Positions 1 through 9,783 of a stretch of 64,000 nt of DNA are shown piece by piece (positions within the stretch are counted from its first letter, which is position 1; each line of letters starts with the position of its first letter). A program made the translations under genes and the position numbers. Source of the stretch: Brevundimonas sp. UBA7506 (GTDB taxonomy: Bacteria > Pseudomonadota > Alphaproteobacteria > Caulobacterales > Caulobacteraceae); NCBI RefSeq assembly GCF_002479495.1, contig NZ_DLNQ01000005.1, forward strand, positions 629,095 to 693,094. The letters are read 5' to 3'. Below the pieces are notes generated by a model, which saw nothing but the letters and a program-made list of their open reading frames with translations, ran no database searches and was not told the origin of the DNA.

Positions 1-217
1 TGGTGACGCGCTTGTTACGCATCTCCGGAACGTCGACCTCGAGCAGGAGGTAGGAGCCCCCCTGGAGGTCGAGGCCCAGGTTCAGGCCGTTCTTGGGCAG
101 CCAGCCGGGCAGCGCGTCGCGCTGCGCCTGGCTGAGCACGCTCGGGAAGGCCAGCAGCAGCCCGACAACGAGCGACAGCACGACCAGGGTGACTTTCCAG
201 CGCGCTAGCTGAATCAT
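1..217 (-). CDS. secD: Protein translocase subunit SecD, N-terminal part (cut by window edge)
   Basis: The first 72 residues of SecD, the membrane protein that with SecF uses the proton gradient to help complete Sec-dependent export. An N-terminal membrane segment (about residues 9-28) is followed by the conserved start of the first periplasmic domain, including GLNLGLDLQGGSYLLLEVDV-type sequence near residues 45-64. The start ATG at 217 fits the usual short cytoplasmic N-terminus (MIQLARWK). The rest lies beyond position 1. yajC lies 43 bases upstream in the same direction, the classical yajC-secD order, so they are probably co-transcribed. Confidence 0.93.
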   Translation of the reverse strand, partial: MIQLARWKVTLVVLSLVVGLLLAFPSVLSQAQRDALPGWLPKNGLNLGLDLQGGSYLLLEVDVPEMRNKRVT

Positions 218-260
218 GTCAGGGCTCTATTTCGGGCGGGCGTCAGCGGCGAGAAGCCGC

Positions 261-575
261 TCAGCCCTTGTCGTTGGCGGCGATGGCGGTGCGGTTGCGC
301 ACCTCGGCGATCATCGCCTTGACCACGCGGACGTTCACGCCCTGCGAGATCTCGACCATGGCCTCGGCGTCTTCAACGCGGGTCACCTTGCCGACCATGC
401 CGTTCGACAGGACGACCTCGTCGCCGCGCTTGACGCCGGCGATCAGGGCCTGGTGAGCCTTCATCCGCTTTTGCTGCGGGCGGATCATCAAGAAGTAGAA
501 CAGGATGAAGATCGCGACGATCGGCGCGATCTGCACCACGATGGCCATCAGGCCGCCTTCGGAACCAGTAGGCAT
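261..575 (-). CDS. yajC: Sec translocon accessory subunit YajC
   Basis: Small single-pass inner membrane protein associated with the SecDF-YajC complex. The protein is 104 aa, with one hydrophobic segment (about residues 12-32) followed by the family signature LMIRPQQKRMK and a soluble tail with the motif GDEVVLSNGMVGKV. An in-frame start exists at 617, but ATG 575 is preferred because GGGGAG stands a few bases before it and the extra N-terminus lacks family character. It lies directly upstream of secD on the same strand. Confidence 0.95.
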   Translation of the reverse strand: MPTGSEGGLMAIVVQIAPIVAIFILFYFLMIRPQQKRMKAHQALIAGVKRGDEVVLSNGMVGKVTRVEDAEAMVEISQGVNVRVVKAMIAEVRNRTAIAANDKG

Positions 576-723
576 GGAAACTCCCCGAACCGGGCCGACC
601 TTGAACGGGGGCCCCATAAGAAATTGAGGCGCGGAACCTAGGGTGAGCCGTGCCGATTTGCAACGCGGCCTAATGCCGAGGCGTCACAGGCGATGCCGCC
701 CGGACACGCCGGGCGGATCATGT

Positions 724-1815
724 TCAGCGCGGCAGAACGATCAAGGGATCGACAGCGACCGGATCATCGCCGCGCATCTGGCGCGTCTCGAAGTGGATCG
801 AGGGCCGTCCGTCGCCCGCCGTCAGGCCCACCGTGCCGATAGCCTGGCCCGCGCGAACCTCGGCGCCGTCACGCACCGTCGCCGAGCCCAGATGGCCATA
901 GACCGTGCGCCACCCGTCGCGGTGAATGATCAAAATCGTCAGCCCCTGCCCCGGCAGATCGTCGCCCACATAGGCCACCCGTCCCGCTGCGACGGCCTTG
1001 ACCTCGGTCCCGGCCGAGGCGCCGATATTGATGCCGTTGTTCCGCTCGCCCATGCCGACCGGGCCGAAGCGACGCAGGATGTCGCCGCGCACCGGCCACT
1101 GCATCACCAGGGCCTGCCCTACGGCCGCGCCCTGCACCGGCGATGCCGGAGTCGAGGACGTAACCGCAGGCGCGCGCGACGGCGGCAGGGCCGCATTCCC
1201 GCTGGGCGGCGGGGGCGGCGGCGGCGCCACGCCGTTGTTGGGGGTCCGCACGCCCACGGGCGAAGCGCCTGTCGCATAGGGGTCGGAGCCGGTATCCACG
1301 GCGCTATCCGGCAGGACGATGCGCTGGCCCGAGGTGATGGCGCCGCGCGGCCCCAGGCCATTCAGGTCGATCAGGGTCTGGACGGGGGTCTGGAAGCGAC
1401 GCCCCACGCCCGAAATGGTGTCGCCCGGCTGAATGACATAGGTCGCGCCCGGCATGCTGGTCGCGCCTGCAGCCGGCGGCGTCACAGTGATGGGTGCTCC
1501 GGTCGAGGGATAGGCCGGACCGCCGGCAGGCGGCAGACCGCCGCCTTCGATGCTGCCCGACGGGGCGCGCGGGCCCTGCTCCTCATAGGGACGCGCGGGC
1601 GGCGGGGTCTGCGGCTGCGACGGCTGGGCATAGTAGGGATTGTTGTTCGGATAGGCCCCCGGCTGCTGCGGCTGGGCCGGATAGCCGCCCTGACCGCCGA
1701 CCGGCACGGGACGCGTCGAGTAGCGCGGCTCGTTCGGATAGGTCGAACACGCCGTGACCGTCAGCGCTCCGCCGACGACGACCGCCGCCCTGATCCAGCC
1801 CGTGAAGCCGCCCAT
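724..1815 (-). CDS. NlpD/DipM-like lipoprotein with LysM and degenerate M23 (LytM) domain
   Basis: Predicted envelope lipoprotein of 363 aa that probably helps activate or place cell-wall hydrolases at division. It has a lipobox (LTVTAC, Cys about residue 23), a Pro/Gln/Tyr-rich linker, one LysM peptidoglycan-binding domain (about 124-170, TYVIQPGDTISGV) and a C-terminal peptidase-M23 fold (about 260-360). The first zinc-ligand histidine position reads NNGINIG instead of HxGxD, as in non-catalytic NlpD, so it is more likely a regulator than an enzyme. Start ATG 1815 follows AAGGAGGGG; longer in-frame starts lack this. The pcm and surE neighbours reproduce the enterobacterial surE-pcm-nlpD order. 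Caulobacter DipM is the functional analogue but has more LysM domains. Confidence 0.85.
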   Translation of the reverse strand: MGGFTGWIRAAVVVGGALTVTACSTYPNEPRYSTRPVPVGGQGGYPAQPQQPGAYPNNNPYYAQPSQPQTPPPARPYEEQGPRAPSGSIEGGGLPPAGGPAYPSTGAPITVTPPAAGATSMPGATYVIQPGDTISGVGRRFQTPVQTLIDLNGLGPRGAITSGQRIVLPDSAVDTGSDPYATGASPVGVRTPNNGVAPPPPPPPSGNAALPPSRAPAVTSSTPASPVQGAAVGQALVMQWPVRGDILRRFGPVGMGERNNGINIGASAGTEVKAVAAGRVAYVGDDLPGQGLTILIIHRDGWRTVYGHLGSATVRDGAEVRAGQAIGTVGLTAGDGRPSIHFETRQMRGDDPVAVDPLIVLPR

Positions 1816-1941
1816 GCGCCCCTCCTTCTTAACCTTGATTTGCCTTCGACCCCGGTGTGCCCCGGATGCGCGGCCAAGCCAACCCGCCAAACAGCGCCAA
1901 AGTGGGGCGGAAAGGTTAACCGCGCGCCGAAACGCGCGCCC

Positions 1942-2586
1942 CTACCCCTCCTTGGCCGTGCCTTCGACCAAGGGCACGAAGCGCACTTCGCACAGGCTTT
2001 CGCGGCGGAAGCTGCCGTCTTCCTGACCGGTATATCGGTTCAGCATCTGAACCGAACTGCGGCCCACCGGCGCCACCAGAATCCCGCCCGGCTTAAGTTG
2101 CTTCAGCAGTTCCGTCGGCTCGTGCGGCGAGGCCGCGGTCACCATGATCCGGTCAAAGGGCGCCTGTTCCAACCACCCTTGCCCGCCGTCGCCGTGGCGG
2201 GTGAAGACGTTGTCGACGCCCAGCAGCTTCAGCTTGTGCTCAGCCTCGGTCAGCAGGCTCTTGTAGCGTTCCACCGAATAGACGAAGCGCGCCAGGCGGC
2301 TGAGCACCGCGCACTGATAGCCGCTGCCGGTGCCGATCTCGAGCACGCGGTGACGCGGCTGAACGTCCAGCGCCTGGGTCATCAGGCCGACGATATAGGG
2401 CTGGCTGATCGTCTGGGCGCAGTCGATCGGCAAGGCCTGGTCTTCCCAGGCCTGGTCGAGGAACTTCTCGTGGACGAAAAGCGACCGGTCGATGGATTCC
2501 ATCGCCTTCAGCACCCGCGCGTCGGTCACCCCCTGTCGCCGCAGCGACAGGATCAACCGGCCCGCGCGGTCGTCCGACAGGCTCAT
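1942..2586 (-). CDS. pcm: Protein-L-isoaspartate O-methyltransferase
   Basis: Uses S-adenosylmethionine to methylate isoaspartyl residues in aged proteins, starting their repair in the cytoplasm. The 214 aa length is normal. The family signature is visible: QTISQPYIVGLMTQAL before the SAM-binding motif VLEIGTGSGYQCAVL (about residues 81-95), then GDGGQGWLEQAPFDRIMVTAA. Its ATG overlaps the surE stop by four bases (ATGA), so it is translationally coupled to surE. The nlpD-like gene follows after 126 bases that contain no other gene. Confidence 0.95.
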   Translation of the reverse strand: MSLSDDRAGRLILSLRRQGVTDARVLKAMESIDRSLFVHEKFLDQAWEDQALPIDCAQTISQPYIVGLMTQALDVQPRHRVLEIGTGSGYQCAVLSRLARFVYSVERYKSLLTEAEHKLKLLGVDNVFTRHGDGGQGWLEQAPFDRIMVTAASPHEPTELLKQLKPGGILVAPVGRSSVQMLNRYTGQEDGSFRRESLCEVRFVPLVEGTAKEG

Positions 2587-3373
2587 TTTTCCAGCGGTCC
2601 CTTGGGGGGCGCGCCGCCCAGCACCTTCTTGAGATCGTTGACGCTGCGCATGTGCGTCAGGTCGATATGCAGCGGCGTGACAGAGATGCGCCCCTCGTCC
2701 ATGGCGCGCAGGTCCGTGCCCTCGGCGTGTTCCTGCGGCGCGCCGCGGAAGGCCATCCAGTAGTAGTCGCGACCGCGCAGATCAGTGCGGCGGATGGCGT
2801 GCATTTCGCCGATATCGCGGAAGCCCTGCTTCGTCACCTCGACCGCCTTGACCAGTTCCGGCGGCAGCTTGGGGAAGTTGACGTTCATGACCACGCCGTC
2901 CTCCCACTTCTGCTCCAGCAGCCTGGCGATGATGCCGGGGGCGAAGGCCTCGGCCGTCTCCCAATGCGCTGTCACGTCGTCGTGGAAACGTTCCAGCGAC
3001 TGCGACAGGGCGATGGAGCGGATGCCGAAGGCCATGCCCTGAAGCGCGCCGGCCACCGTGCCGGAATAGCTGACGTCCTCGCCGACGTTATGGCCGCGAT
3101 TGACCCCCGACAGCACCAAATCGGGCTTCTCGGGCATCAGGTCGTTGACCGCCAGGATGACGCAGTCGGTCGGCGTCCCGGTCACGGCGAAGCGCTTGTC
3201 GCCCAACTGGTTGACCCGCAGCGGCTCGGTCAGGGTGATCCCCCGCCCCTTGGCCGACTGCTCGGTCTGGGGCGCGACGACCCAGACGTCGTCCGACAGG
3301 GTGCGCGCGATCTTTTCAAGACATTCAAGGCCTTCCGCCTCGATGCCGTCGTCGTTGGTCAGAAGGATACGCA

Positions 3374-3374
<1 letters not shown>
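2583..3374 (-). CDS. surE: 5'/3'-nucleotidase SurE
   Basis: Metal-dependent survival protein that removes phosphate from nucleoside monophosphates. The 263 aa protein opens with the diagnostic MRILLTNDDGIEAEGL (metal-binding DD at residues 8-9), followed by SAKGRGITLT and the GTPTDCV and SGVNRGHNVGEDVSYSGTVA motifs that build the active site. It is sandwiched between serS (TAATG, one-base overlap) and pcm (ATGA, four-base overlap), so serS-surE-pcm are read as one message. Confidence 0.96.
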
Positions 3375-4738
<1,364 letters not shown>

Positions 4739-4774
4739 CTAAGCGCCGCACCGGCCCACTTCGCCGCCTCTCCG

Positions 4775-4901
4775 CGTCATCCCGGAAGCGGCGAAGCCGC
4801 TGTCCGGGACCGCCAAAAACCCCGCCGTCCAGATCGCCAAGCCCCCGCCCCCCGCGCCTTGGGCGGTCCCGGATCGCCTCTGCGAGGCGTCCGGGATGAC
4901 G
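4775..4901. repeat. Intergenic long imperfect palindrome, repeat family copy 1
   Basis: The two ends are inverted copies of each other: CGTCATCCCGGAAGCGGCG at the left and GAGGCGTCCGGGATGACG at the right, with GTCCGGGACCGCC and GGCGGTCCCGGA as a second inner pair. The element fills most of the 240-base gap between the 5' end of serS and the 3' end of the cytochrome b561-YceI gene. No coding potential is evident. Related elements occur at 6221, 9177, 54771 and 54949. Confidence 0.8.
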
Positions 4902-4909
4902 GTTAGGGG

Positions 4910-6199
4910 TCAGCGCTTCGCCGTCACCTTGATCTCCACGCCAATCGCCTTGGACACCCAATCGCCGCCCGCGTCGGACATCATGCCGAGGTCCAGCGCT
5001 GTGCGGTCCAGCTCCAGCTTGCCGGATACGGTCGCTACACCGTTCGCCTCTTCAAAGGTGAAGGGCAAGACCACCGGCACGGTCGTCGTCTTGATCCGCA
5101 GCGTCCCCGTCGCCTCATAGCGGTTTCCGCCCAGAGCCTTGAACGTCGCCGCCTCGAACCGCGCGGCCGGATAGGCGCTCGGGTCGAACCATTCGGCGCC
5201 GTTCAGGCTGCCTTCCTGGGTCGCGTCGCCGGTCCTGGCCGTGCCGGTCTTGACCAGAACCACGGCCTTCGACCCCGCCAGATCGGCCGGATCGAACCAG
5301 ACCTGGCCCTCCCACTGCTCGAACCGCCCCTTGAAGGCCTTGCCCGCGTGGGTTCCGGTGAATTCGATGCTCGAGGCCGCCGGGTCGATGGTCCAGGCCG
5401 TCGCCGTCCCCGGCGTGACCGCTGCCTCGGCCTGAGCGGGCGCCGCTGCGGCCTGGGCCTGGGCCCCTGCCCCGTTCGTCAGAGGCGCCGGCTTGGCCGC
5501 GATGCCGCCCGCCACGGCCAGTGCGACGATGAAGCCCAGACCGGCCAGACGCTCGGTCCGGCGCAGCAGGGGCTTGGGCTCGGGCGCCGTGCGGCCCTCG
5601 CCGTGCTTCAGCGCCGGGATCATGTGAGCCAGAACCCCGTCGCGATTGATGAACTGGTGCTTCAGCGCCGCCCCGACATGCAGGACGATCAGCACGACCG
5701 CCCCCCAGGCCATCAGGCTGTGCGCCCCCATAGCCTGATAGGCCACGGCCCGACGCAGACCCGCCGCTGCCTCACCGATCAAGGGCAGGTGCGGCACGGT
5801 GAACAGGCCGAACCAGCTGGTCGCCACGGCCAGCGGCGTATCCGTCGCCACGGCCCAGCCCGCCGAGACATACACCCATCCTGTCAAAGGCAGGGCCAGC
5901 ATCAACCCATAGAAGGCCGCATGGGTCGCCCGCGCCGCGAAGGTCTCCCAGGTCTTCATCTCCGCCGGCATCCCCGGCGTCCGGTGCGTCAGCCGCCAGA
6001 CCAGCCGCAAGGCCGTCAGCGCCAGGATCAGAAAGCCGACCGACTTGTGGATCTGGAAAACCCGATAGGCCAGCGCCTGACTGCCCGGCTCGTTGATCGC
6101 ATCGCTCATCCACCAGCCCATCGGGATCATGGCGATGATGGCGATCGCGATGGCCCAATGCAGGGCGATGGCGACGGGGGTGTAACGGCTGGCGGGCAT
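4910..6199 (-). CDS. Cytochrome b561 fused to a C-terminal YceI-like domain
   Basis: A 429 aa membrane protein. Residues about 1-190 form a di-haem cytochrome b561 with four membrane helices and histidines suited to haem ligation (ALHWAIA, QIHKSVGF, ATHAAFYG, GAHSLMAW and LHVGAALKH). A fifth membrane segment (about 220-240) leads to a YceI/lipocalin-like domain (about 270-429, starting WTIDPAASSIEFTGTHAG) that in relatives binds a polyisoprenoid such as ubiquinone. The product is probably inner-membrane anchored with the YceI domain in the periplasm. ATG 6199 is preferred over an ATG at 6226, because the latter lies inside the adjacent palindrome; the ribosome site is weak in both cases. A stand-alone YceI lipoprotein lies upstream in the same direction. 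Confidence 0.87.
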   Translation of the reverse strand: MPASRYTPVAIALHWAIAIAIIAMIPMGWWMSDAINEPGSQALAYRVFQIHKSVGFLILALTALRLVWRLTHRTPGMPAEMKTWETFAARATHAAFYGLMLALPLTGWVYVSAGWAVATDTPLAVATSWFGLFTVPHLPLIGEAAAGLRRAVAYQAMGAHSLMAWGAVVLIVLHVGAALKHQFINRDGVLAHMIPALKHGEGRTAPEPKPLLRRTERLAGLGFIVALAVAGGIAAKPAPLTNGAGAQAQAAAAPAQAEAAVTPGTATAWTIDPAASSIEFTGTHAGKAFKGRFEQWEGQVWFDPADLAGSKAVVLVKTGTARTGDATQEGSLNGAEWFDPSAYPAARFEAATFKALGGNRYEATGTLRIKTTTVPVVLPFTFEEANGVATVSGKLELDRTALDLGMMSDAGGDWVSKAIGVEIKVTAKR

Positions 6200-6220
6200 C
6201 ACAAACTCACAAAATACATC

Positions 6221-6343
6221 CGTCATCCCGGACGCTCTGCAAGAGCGATCCGGGCCCCAGACGGCAGAGCTCAGACGCCGTAGCCCTGAGCTCCTATCCG
6301 ACGCCTGGGTCCCGGATCAGCCTGTCGGCTGTCCGGGATGACG
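6221..6343. repeat. Intergenic long imperfect palindrome, repeat family copy 2
   Basis: The left end CGTCATCCCGGACG and right end GTCCGGGATGACG are inverted copies. Inner arms GATCCGGGCCCCAG and CTGGGTCCCGGATC also pair. The element lies between the YceI lipoprotein gene and the b561-YceI gene, immediately before the start of the latter. Same family as copy 1. Confidence 0.8.
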
Positions 6344-6359
6344 GCAGAGGGGTCAGAGA

Positions 6360-7064
6360 TCAGGCGGCCGGTGCGGCCGGAGCGACCTGCTGCAGGAACT
6401 CGGCGTCAAAGCGGATGGTGACCTCGTCGCCCACCGGGCCCAGCGCCATGCCAAAGTCCGTGCGCTTGAACTTGCCTTCAGCCGCGAAGCCGATGGTCGG
6501 GACCTGCATGAAGGGGTGCTTCTCGATCTCGCCGTTGAAGGTGGCGTCCAGCGTCACCGGCTTGGTCACGCCCAGGAAGGTCAGATCGCCCGTCACCTTG
6601 GCGGTGCGCGGACCGGTCAGCTCGACCTTGGTCGACTTGAAGGTGATCTGCGGGAAGGCGCCAGCGTTCAGGAAGTTCTTGTTCTTCGCAATGTCCTCGC
6701 TCCAGGTCTTGAAGCCCGAACCCGCGTGGGTGCCGGTGTAGTCGCCCGGATAGTTGGCGTCGACCGAGGCCGGATCGATGCTGACCTCGACCGAGCTGTT
6801 GGCCAGGTTGGCCGGGTCCAGCGTGATCTTGGCGTCGAACTTGTTGAAGCGGGCCGTGTAGTTCGAGATCGTATTGTGTGGCAGCGACCACTGCAGTGAA
6901 GCGTGGGTCGGGTCCATGACATAGACGCCGGCCGGGGCCTTCAGATCGACCGGAGCGGTCGAGGCGGCGTCAGCGGCGGGCGCGCCCGACTTGTCGGCGG
7001 CGGGGCTGCAGGCGGCCAGCAGGGCGGCGGCCGAGACAGCCAGGATGGCGGCTTTGATCTTCAT
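6360..7064 (-). CDS. YceI family lipoprotein
   Basis: A 234 aa exported protein with a signal peptide ending in a lipobox (LLAAC, Cys about residue 19), then a YceI domain beginning VYVMDPTHASLQWSLPH. YceI proteins are periplasmic beta-barrels that bind long isoprenoid chains; the exact role is not established. ATG 7064 is chosen because GAGG lies upstream and the signal peptide starts there; an in-frame extension to 7193 has no signal-peptide character. With the following b561-YceI fusion it forms a pair carrying two YceI domains, suggesting a shared role in periplasmic quinone or isoprenoid redox chemistry. Confidence 0.88.
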   Translation of the reverse strand: MKIKAAILAVSAAALLAACSPAADKSGAPAADAASTAPVDLKAPAGVYVMDPTHASLQWSLPHNTISNYTARFNKFDAKITLDPANLANSSVEVSIDPASVDANYPGDYTGTHAGSGFKTWSEDIAKNKNFLNAGAFPQITFKSTKVELTGPRTAKVTGDLTFLGVTKPVTLDATFNGEIEKHPFMQVPTIGFAAEGKFKRTDFGMALGPVGDEVTIRFDAEFLQQVAPAAPAA

Positions 7065-7245
7065 GGGGAGGGACCTCGTTGGATGTTCAGGACTGGACAC
7101 GAGGCCCAGAACGGTTGCTCTGTCCGTCGGCGCGCCGCTCGGACTGCAACAGTATAAGTTGCGATTACGGAGCTTCAAGCCCCGTTCGCTCAAAAATGCG
7201 GATTGAGGTGCGTCCCGCGCGTCGCCCGCCTATCTTGCGACTCAC

Positions 7246-9159
7246 ATGCCCATTCGCCGCCTCCCCCCCGAAACCGTCAATCGCATCGCCGCCGGCGAGG
7301 TGGTCGAACGCCCCGCCAGCGCCATCAAGGAGCTGGTCGAGAACGCGCTGGACGCGGGCGCATCGCGCGTCGAGATCCAGGCGGACGGTGGCGGTCTGAC
7401 CCGCATCCTGATCGCCGACGACGGCAAGGGCATTCCGAAGGACGAACTGCCGCTGGCGGTCGAGCGCCACGCCACATCCAAGCTGGAGCCCGACGACGCG
7501 GGCGACGTGGACCTTTTGCGCATCCACACCCTCGGCTTCCGCGGCGAGGCCCTGCCCTCCATCGGCTCGGTCGCCCGCTTGACCATCACCACCCGCGCCC
7601 GCGATGAAGGCGAGGCTTGGGCTGTCACCGTGGACGGCGGCGACCAGCGCCCTGTGGCCCCCGCCGGATTCCCCGGCCCGCACGGCGCCCGGGTCGAGGT
7701 CCGCGACCTCTTCTACGCCACCCCCGCCCGGCTCAAGTTCATGAAGTCCGAGCGGTCCGAGGCCATGGCCATCTCGGAAGAGATCAAGCGTCAGGCCATG
7801 GCCCACGAAGCCGTCGCCTTCACCCTGTCGCTGGACGGCAAGGTGACGCTGCGCCTGCCTGCCGAACATCCGGGCTTCGAGGGCCGCCTGAAACGCCTCG
7901 GCGCCCTCTTGGGCCGCGACTTCGAGGCCAACGCCCTGCTGATCGACCAGGAGCGCGACGGCGTGCGCCTGTCGGGCTATGCGGGCCTGCCCACCTATTC
8001 GCGCGGCAATGCGGCGCACCAGTTCCTGTTCGTCAACGGCCGCCCGGTGCGCGACCGCCTGCTGCAGGGCGCCCTGCGCGGCGCCTATGCCGACTTCCTG
8101 GCCCGCGACCGGCATCCGGCGGCGGCGCTCTTCCTCGACATCGACCCGCTCTATGTCGATGTGAACGTCCACCCGGCGAAAGCAGAAGTCCGCTTCCGCG
8201 ATCCGGCTCTGGTGCGCGGCCTGATCGTCGGCGCCCTGCGTCACGCCCTGCACGCGGCGGGTCACCGGGCCTCGACCACGGTCGCCGCCGACGCCCTGTC
8301 GGGCTTTCGTCCGCACACCGGAGAGGCCCTCTACAGCCCGACCTCGCCCACGGCCCAGTCGTTCGGCGCCGCCGCCCCCGGCTGGAGCGGCTGGCAGGGC
8401 TGGTCACAACCGGCCGCCGCCGCCCAGAATCTGCCCGGCCTCAACGAGCGCTCCGCCCGCGTCGAGCACACCTGGAGCGGAGAAGCCGCCGCCCCCAGCT
8501 TCCGCACCCTGGGCGAGATCCAGGCCGAGCACGCGGGCCAGATCGCGCCCGGCACCCAGACGCCGCCTGATCTGATCGACTACCCTCTCGGCGCCGCCCG
8601 CGCCCAGCTTCACGGCACCTATATCGTCGCCCAGACCCGCGACGGCCTGGTCGTCGTCGATCAGCACGCCGCCCACGAGCGCCTCGTCTATGAGCGGATG
8701 AAGACCCAGATGGCCACCGGCGCCGTCACCCGTCAGGCCCTGCTGACGCCCGAAGTGGTCGAACTGGACCCCGCCGAGGCCGACCGCGTCGCCGCCAAGG
8801 CCGAGGAACTGGCCGAGATGGGTCTGATCGTAGAGGCTTTCGGCGTCGGCGCGGTTCTGGTGCGCGAAACCCCCGCCCTGCTCGGCGACACCGATGTTCA
8901 GGGCCTGATCCGCGACATCGCCGACGACCTGTCGGAGCACGGCGCCGCCCTGTCACTGAAGGAGCGCATGGCCGAGGTCTGCGGCACCATGGCCTGCCAC
9001 GGCAGCGTCCGCGCCGGCCGCGTCCTGTCCGCCCCCGAAATGAACGCCCTGCTTCGCCAGATGGAGGCCACGCCCCACTCCGGCCAGTGCAACCACGGCC
9101 GCCCGACCTATGTGGAGCTGAAACTCAACGACCTCGAAAAGCTGTTCGGGCGTAGGTGA
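7246..9159 (+). CDS. mutL: DNA mismatch repair protein MutL
   Basis: Mismatch repair coordinator, 637 aa. The N-terminal GHKL ATPase is complete: [35 protein letters not shown] and [15 protein letters not shown]. After a Pro/Ala-rich linker (about 345-430) the C-terminal dimerisation domain holds [12 protein letters not shown] (fits DQHAx2Ex4E), ACHGSVRAG and [11 protein letters not shown], the residues of the MutL latent endonuclease. This is the form expected where MutH is absent. It is divergent from the YceI lipoprotein gene across 181 bases that hold promoter space. No strong ribosome site was seen before the ATG. Confidence 0.97.
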   Translation: MPIRRLPPETVNRIAAGEVVERPASAIKELVENALDAGASRVEIQADGGGLTRILIADDGKGIPKDELPLAVERHATSKLEPDDAGDVDLLRIHTLGFRGEALPSIGSVARLTITTRARDEGEAWAVTVDGGDQRPVAPAGFPGPHGARVEVRDLFYATPARLKFMKSERSEAMAISEEIKRQAMAHEAVAFTLSLDGKVTLRLPAEHPGFEGRLKRLGALLGRDFEANALLIDQERDGVRLSGYAGLPTYSRGNAAHQFLFVNGRPVRDRLLQGALRGAYADFLARDRHPAAALFLDIDPLYVDVNVHPAKAEVRFRDPALVRGLIVGALRHALHAAGHRASTTVAADALSGFRPHTGEALYSPTSPTAQSFGAAAPGWSGWQGWSQPAAAAQNLPGLNERSARVEHTWSGEAAAPSFRTLGEIQAEHAGQIAPGTQTPPDLIDYPLGAARAQLHGTYIVAQTRDGLVVVDQHAAHERLVYERMKTQMATGAVTRQALLTPEVVELDPAEADRVAAKAEELAEMGLIVEAFGVGAVLVRETPALLGDTDVQGLIRDIADDLSEHGAALSLKERMAEVCGTMACHGSVRAGRVLSAPEMNALLRQMEATPHSGQCNHGRPTYVELKLNDLEKLFGRR

Positions 9160-9176
9160 TCCGGCCCACACAAACC

Positions 9177-9300
9177 CGCTCATCCCGGCGAAGGCCGGGA
9201 CCCAGATTGTAAGACTCACGTCTGATAGATCTTACCGCAGCAGGCCTTTCCACCAACCGCGACGTTTGCATCTGGATCCCGGCCTTCGCCGGGATGAGCG
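9177..9300. repeat. Intergenic long palindrome, repeat family variant (copy 3)
   Basis: The left arm CGCTCATCCCGGCGAAGGCC and right arm GGCCTTCGCCGGGATGAGCG are perfect 20-base inverted copies separated by about 84 bases. The element lies between mutL and the phosphatase gene. It resembles the CGTCATCCCGG family, but with TCATCCCGGCGAAGGCCGG arms. It could fold into a long hairpin in the transcript and act as a terminator or stabiliser. Confidence 0.85.
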
Positions 9301-9312
9301 AAAAGAGGCTCC

Positions 9313-9783
9313 ATGACCCCCTCCGTCCTCTTCGTCTGCCTTGGCAACATCTGTCGCTCGCCGCTGGCGGAGGCCGCCTTCCGCGAAGAGGCCCGCCGCC
9401 TGAAGCTGGACATCATCATCGATTCCGCCGGCACCGGCAGCTGGCACGTCGGCGATCCGCCCGATCCGCGCGCCCAGGCCGTGGCGCAAAAGAACGGCGT
9501 CGACATCTCAAGCCTGCGCGGTCGCCAGGTGAAGCCTGCCGACTTCAGCCGCTTCACCCACATCGTCGCCCTGGACGAGGACAACCTCGCCAACCTGCGC
9601 CGCCTCGCCCCTGCCGACGCCACGGCGGACCTCAGCCTGCTGCTGGATCACGTCGAGGGCCGCGAGGGGCAGCCGGTGGCCGATCCCTATTTCGGCGATG
9701 ACGAAGGTTTCGACGTCACCTGGGCGGACGTGACGGCCGGGGCGCGCGGCCTGGCCGCCGCGCTTCGGCGCCTCAGAGACTGA
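9313..9783 (+). CDS. Low-molecular-weight protein-tyrosine phosphatase
   Basis: A 156 aa cytoplasmic phosphatase. The active-site loop CLGNICRS (Cys9, Arg15) is at the N-terminus, and the general acid Asp lies in VADPYFGD (Asp about 124), both canonical for the family. Proteins of this type dephosphorylate tyrosine kinases of exopolysaccharide export or other phosphotyrosine proteins; no kinase or polysaccharide gene is nearby, so the substrate is unknown. It starts 12 bases after the palindromic repeat, with AGAGG before the ATG. Its 3' end overlaps the convergent kelch gene by 11 bases. Confidence 0.94.
   Translation: MTPSVLFVCLGNICRSPLAEAAFREEARRLKLDIIIDSAGTGSWHVGDPPDPRAQAVAQKNGVDISSLRGRQVKPADFSRFTHIVALDEDNLANLRRLAPADATADLSLLLDHVEGREGQPVADPYFGDDEGFDVTWADVTAGARGLAAALRRLRD

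Noticed and set aside
643..2763. Very long open frame on the plus strand opposite nlpD-like and pcm
   Set aside because: Translation is Arg/Ala/Gly/His-rich with no family motif and lies antisense to two well-supported genes; typical of high-GC DNA.
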